Shown piece after piece: positions 33,891 to 34,289 of a stretch of DNA of 34,289 bases (the first letter of the stretch is position 1; every line of letters starts with the position of its first letter). A program made the translations under genes and the position numbers. The notes under the pieces are model-generated. The model was not told the DNA's origin and did not search any database. It saw nothing but the letters and a program-made list of their open reading frames with translations. Source of the DNA: an uncultured Sulfurimonas sp. (GTDB taxonomy: Bacteria; Campylobacterota; Campylobacteria; Campylobacterales; Sulfurimonadaceae); assembly GCA_937900945.1 (NCBI GenBank), contig CALCGG010000191.1, forward strand, positions 1-34,289, read 5' to 3'.

Positions 33891-34289
33891 TTACGCATCC
33901 TCTTTATTTTTGGAAATGAATTCCATAAAGAAAACTAAAAATATAGAAAGAATTAAACCGGTGATAAATGCTACAACTACGATGAGTTTCTTTTTTGGTT
34001 TTATTGGATAATTCGAAATTGATATCTTACCGATAACTTTGGCATTATCTATATTGTTTTTAGTTTGATTATATATTAACGTTGCGATTTGATCTTTTAG
34101 ATTTGGGATATCAATAAATGTAATGTTTTCTTTTTGTTGTTCTAAATTTTTTATAGATACTTGGTTTATCTTTTCCTTATTTCGTTCCAAGTTAGGTATG
34201 TCTTCACTTAGTATCTTTTCCTTATTTCGTTCCAAGTTAGGTATGTCTTCATTTAGTATCTTATCTTTTTGCAGGTTTAAGTCAGTGAT
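33891..34289 (-). CDS. Wzz/Etk-type polysaccharide chain-length determinant, C-terminal fragment
   Basis: The window holds the last 132 residues; the N-terminus and first membrane helix lie beyond 34289. The visible part is a periplasmic repeat region (residues 1-70 of the fragment), then a short linker, SNYPIKPKKK, and one membrane helix of about 24 residues (LIVVVAFITGLILSIFLVFFMEF) with a basic or acidic tail. The proline-rich P.KPKKKL run before the final helix is the classic Wzz/polysaccharide co-polymerase signature. Such proteins set O-antigen or capsule chain length. No tyrosine kinase domain follows, so it is of the Wzz rather than Wzc type on the C-terminal side. The 15-residue repeats are described separately. 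Reading the frame upstream of an in-frame TTG at 34235 shows no stop, so the start is outside. Confidence 0.82.
   Translation of the reverse strand: MTDLNLQKDKILNEDIPNLERNKEKILSEDIPNLERNKEKINQVSIKNLEQQKENITFIDIPNLKDQIATLIYNQTKNNIDNAKVIGKISISNYPIKPKKKLIVVVAFITGLILSIFLVFFMEFISKNKEDA
34167..34262 (-). repeat. 45-bp tandem repeat in the Wzz-type gene
   Basis: Bases 34167-34217 match 34212-34262 at all but one of 51 positions, a 45-bp period. In protein terms it encodes 15-residue units of the form DIPNLERNKEKI plus three variable residues. More diverged units flank them on both sides (SIKNLEQQKENI and DIPNLKDQI downstream, xITDLNLQKDKI upstream), giving about four and a half units in view. The near-identity of two copies suggests recent duplication by slippage. 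Confidence 0.85.

Overview
The window looks like chromosome from a free-living Campylobacterota (Epsilonproteobacteria), most likely a Sulfurimonas-type sulfur or hydrogen oxidiser. The DNA is AT-rich. Promoter cores are clear TATAAT -10 boxes without obvious -35 boxes. RecO, RlmH, DksA-like, DusB and FliN have the epsilon forms, and the block accD - rlmH - dksA - membrane protein - dusB matches, from memory, a block in Campylobacter jejuni. The genus is an inference. I see no insertion sequences, phage genes, CRISPR array, tRNA or rRNA, and no gap above about 190 bp.

Layout. (1) 7-8578, minus strand: family II pyrophosphatase, glycine-zipper lipoprotein, nitroreductase, radical SAM/SPASM protein, TIGR01777-type epimerase, ADP-ribosylglycohydrolase-family protein, UvrA and a TauE/SafE permease. 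(2) 8712-10381, plus strand: a three-gene flagellar/chemotaxis operon, CheX-like phosphatase, FliN and a long FliO with a periplasmic domain. (3) 10385-15776, minus strand: a tight seven-gene housekeeping operon running accD, thiE, rlmH, dksA-like, LapA-like membrane protein, dusB, and a conserved protein with a nuclease-like motif. (4) 15857-25941, minus strand: a type II secretion operon of twelve overlapping or abutting genes, transcribed G-H-F-K-L-M-N-C-D-E-I-J from one visible promoter. (5) 26108-31934, minus strand: glutamate synthase gltB-gltD. (6) 32125-33828, plus strand: recO and a predicted outer-membrane beta-barrel protein. (7) 33891-34289, minus strand: the C-terminal end of a Wzz/Etk-type polysaccharide chain-length protein, cut by the window edge, with tandem 15-residue repeats.

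How it works together. The T2SS block encodes secretin, inner-membrane platform, ATPase and five pseudopilins, so it should export folded proteins once a prepilin peptidase (GspO, not in this window) processes the pseudopilins. The accD operon joins lipid precursor synthesis, thiamine phosphate synthesis, rRNA and tRNA modification and a DksA-type regulator, which suggests growth-rate coupling. The CheX-FliN-FliO operon has a housekeeping-type promoter, which fits early flagellar expression.

The most unusual items are the Wzz 45-bp repeats, the EMT-for-ExK nuclease-like protein, the rearranged T2SS operon, the two-part FliO, and the ADP-ribosylglycohydrolase homologue with altered metal-site residues. 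None of these is clear evidence of a wholly new system.
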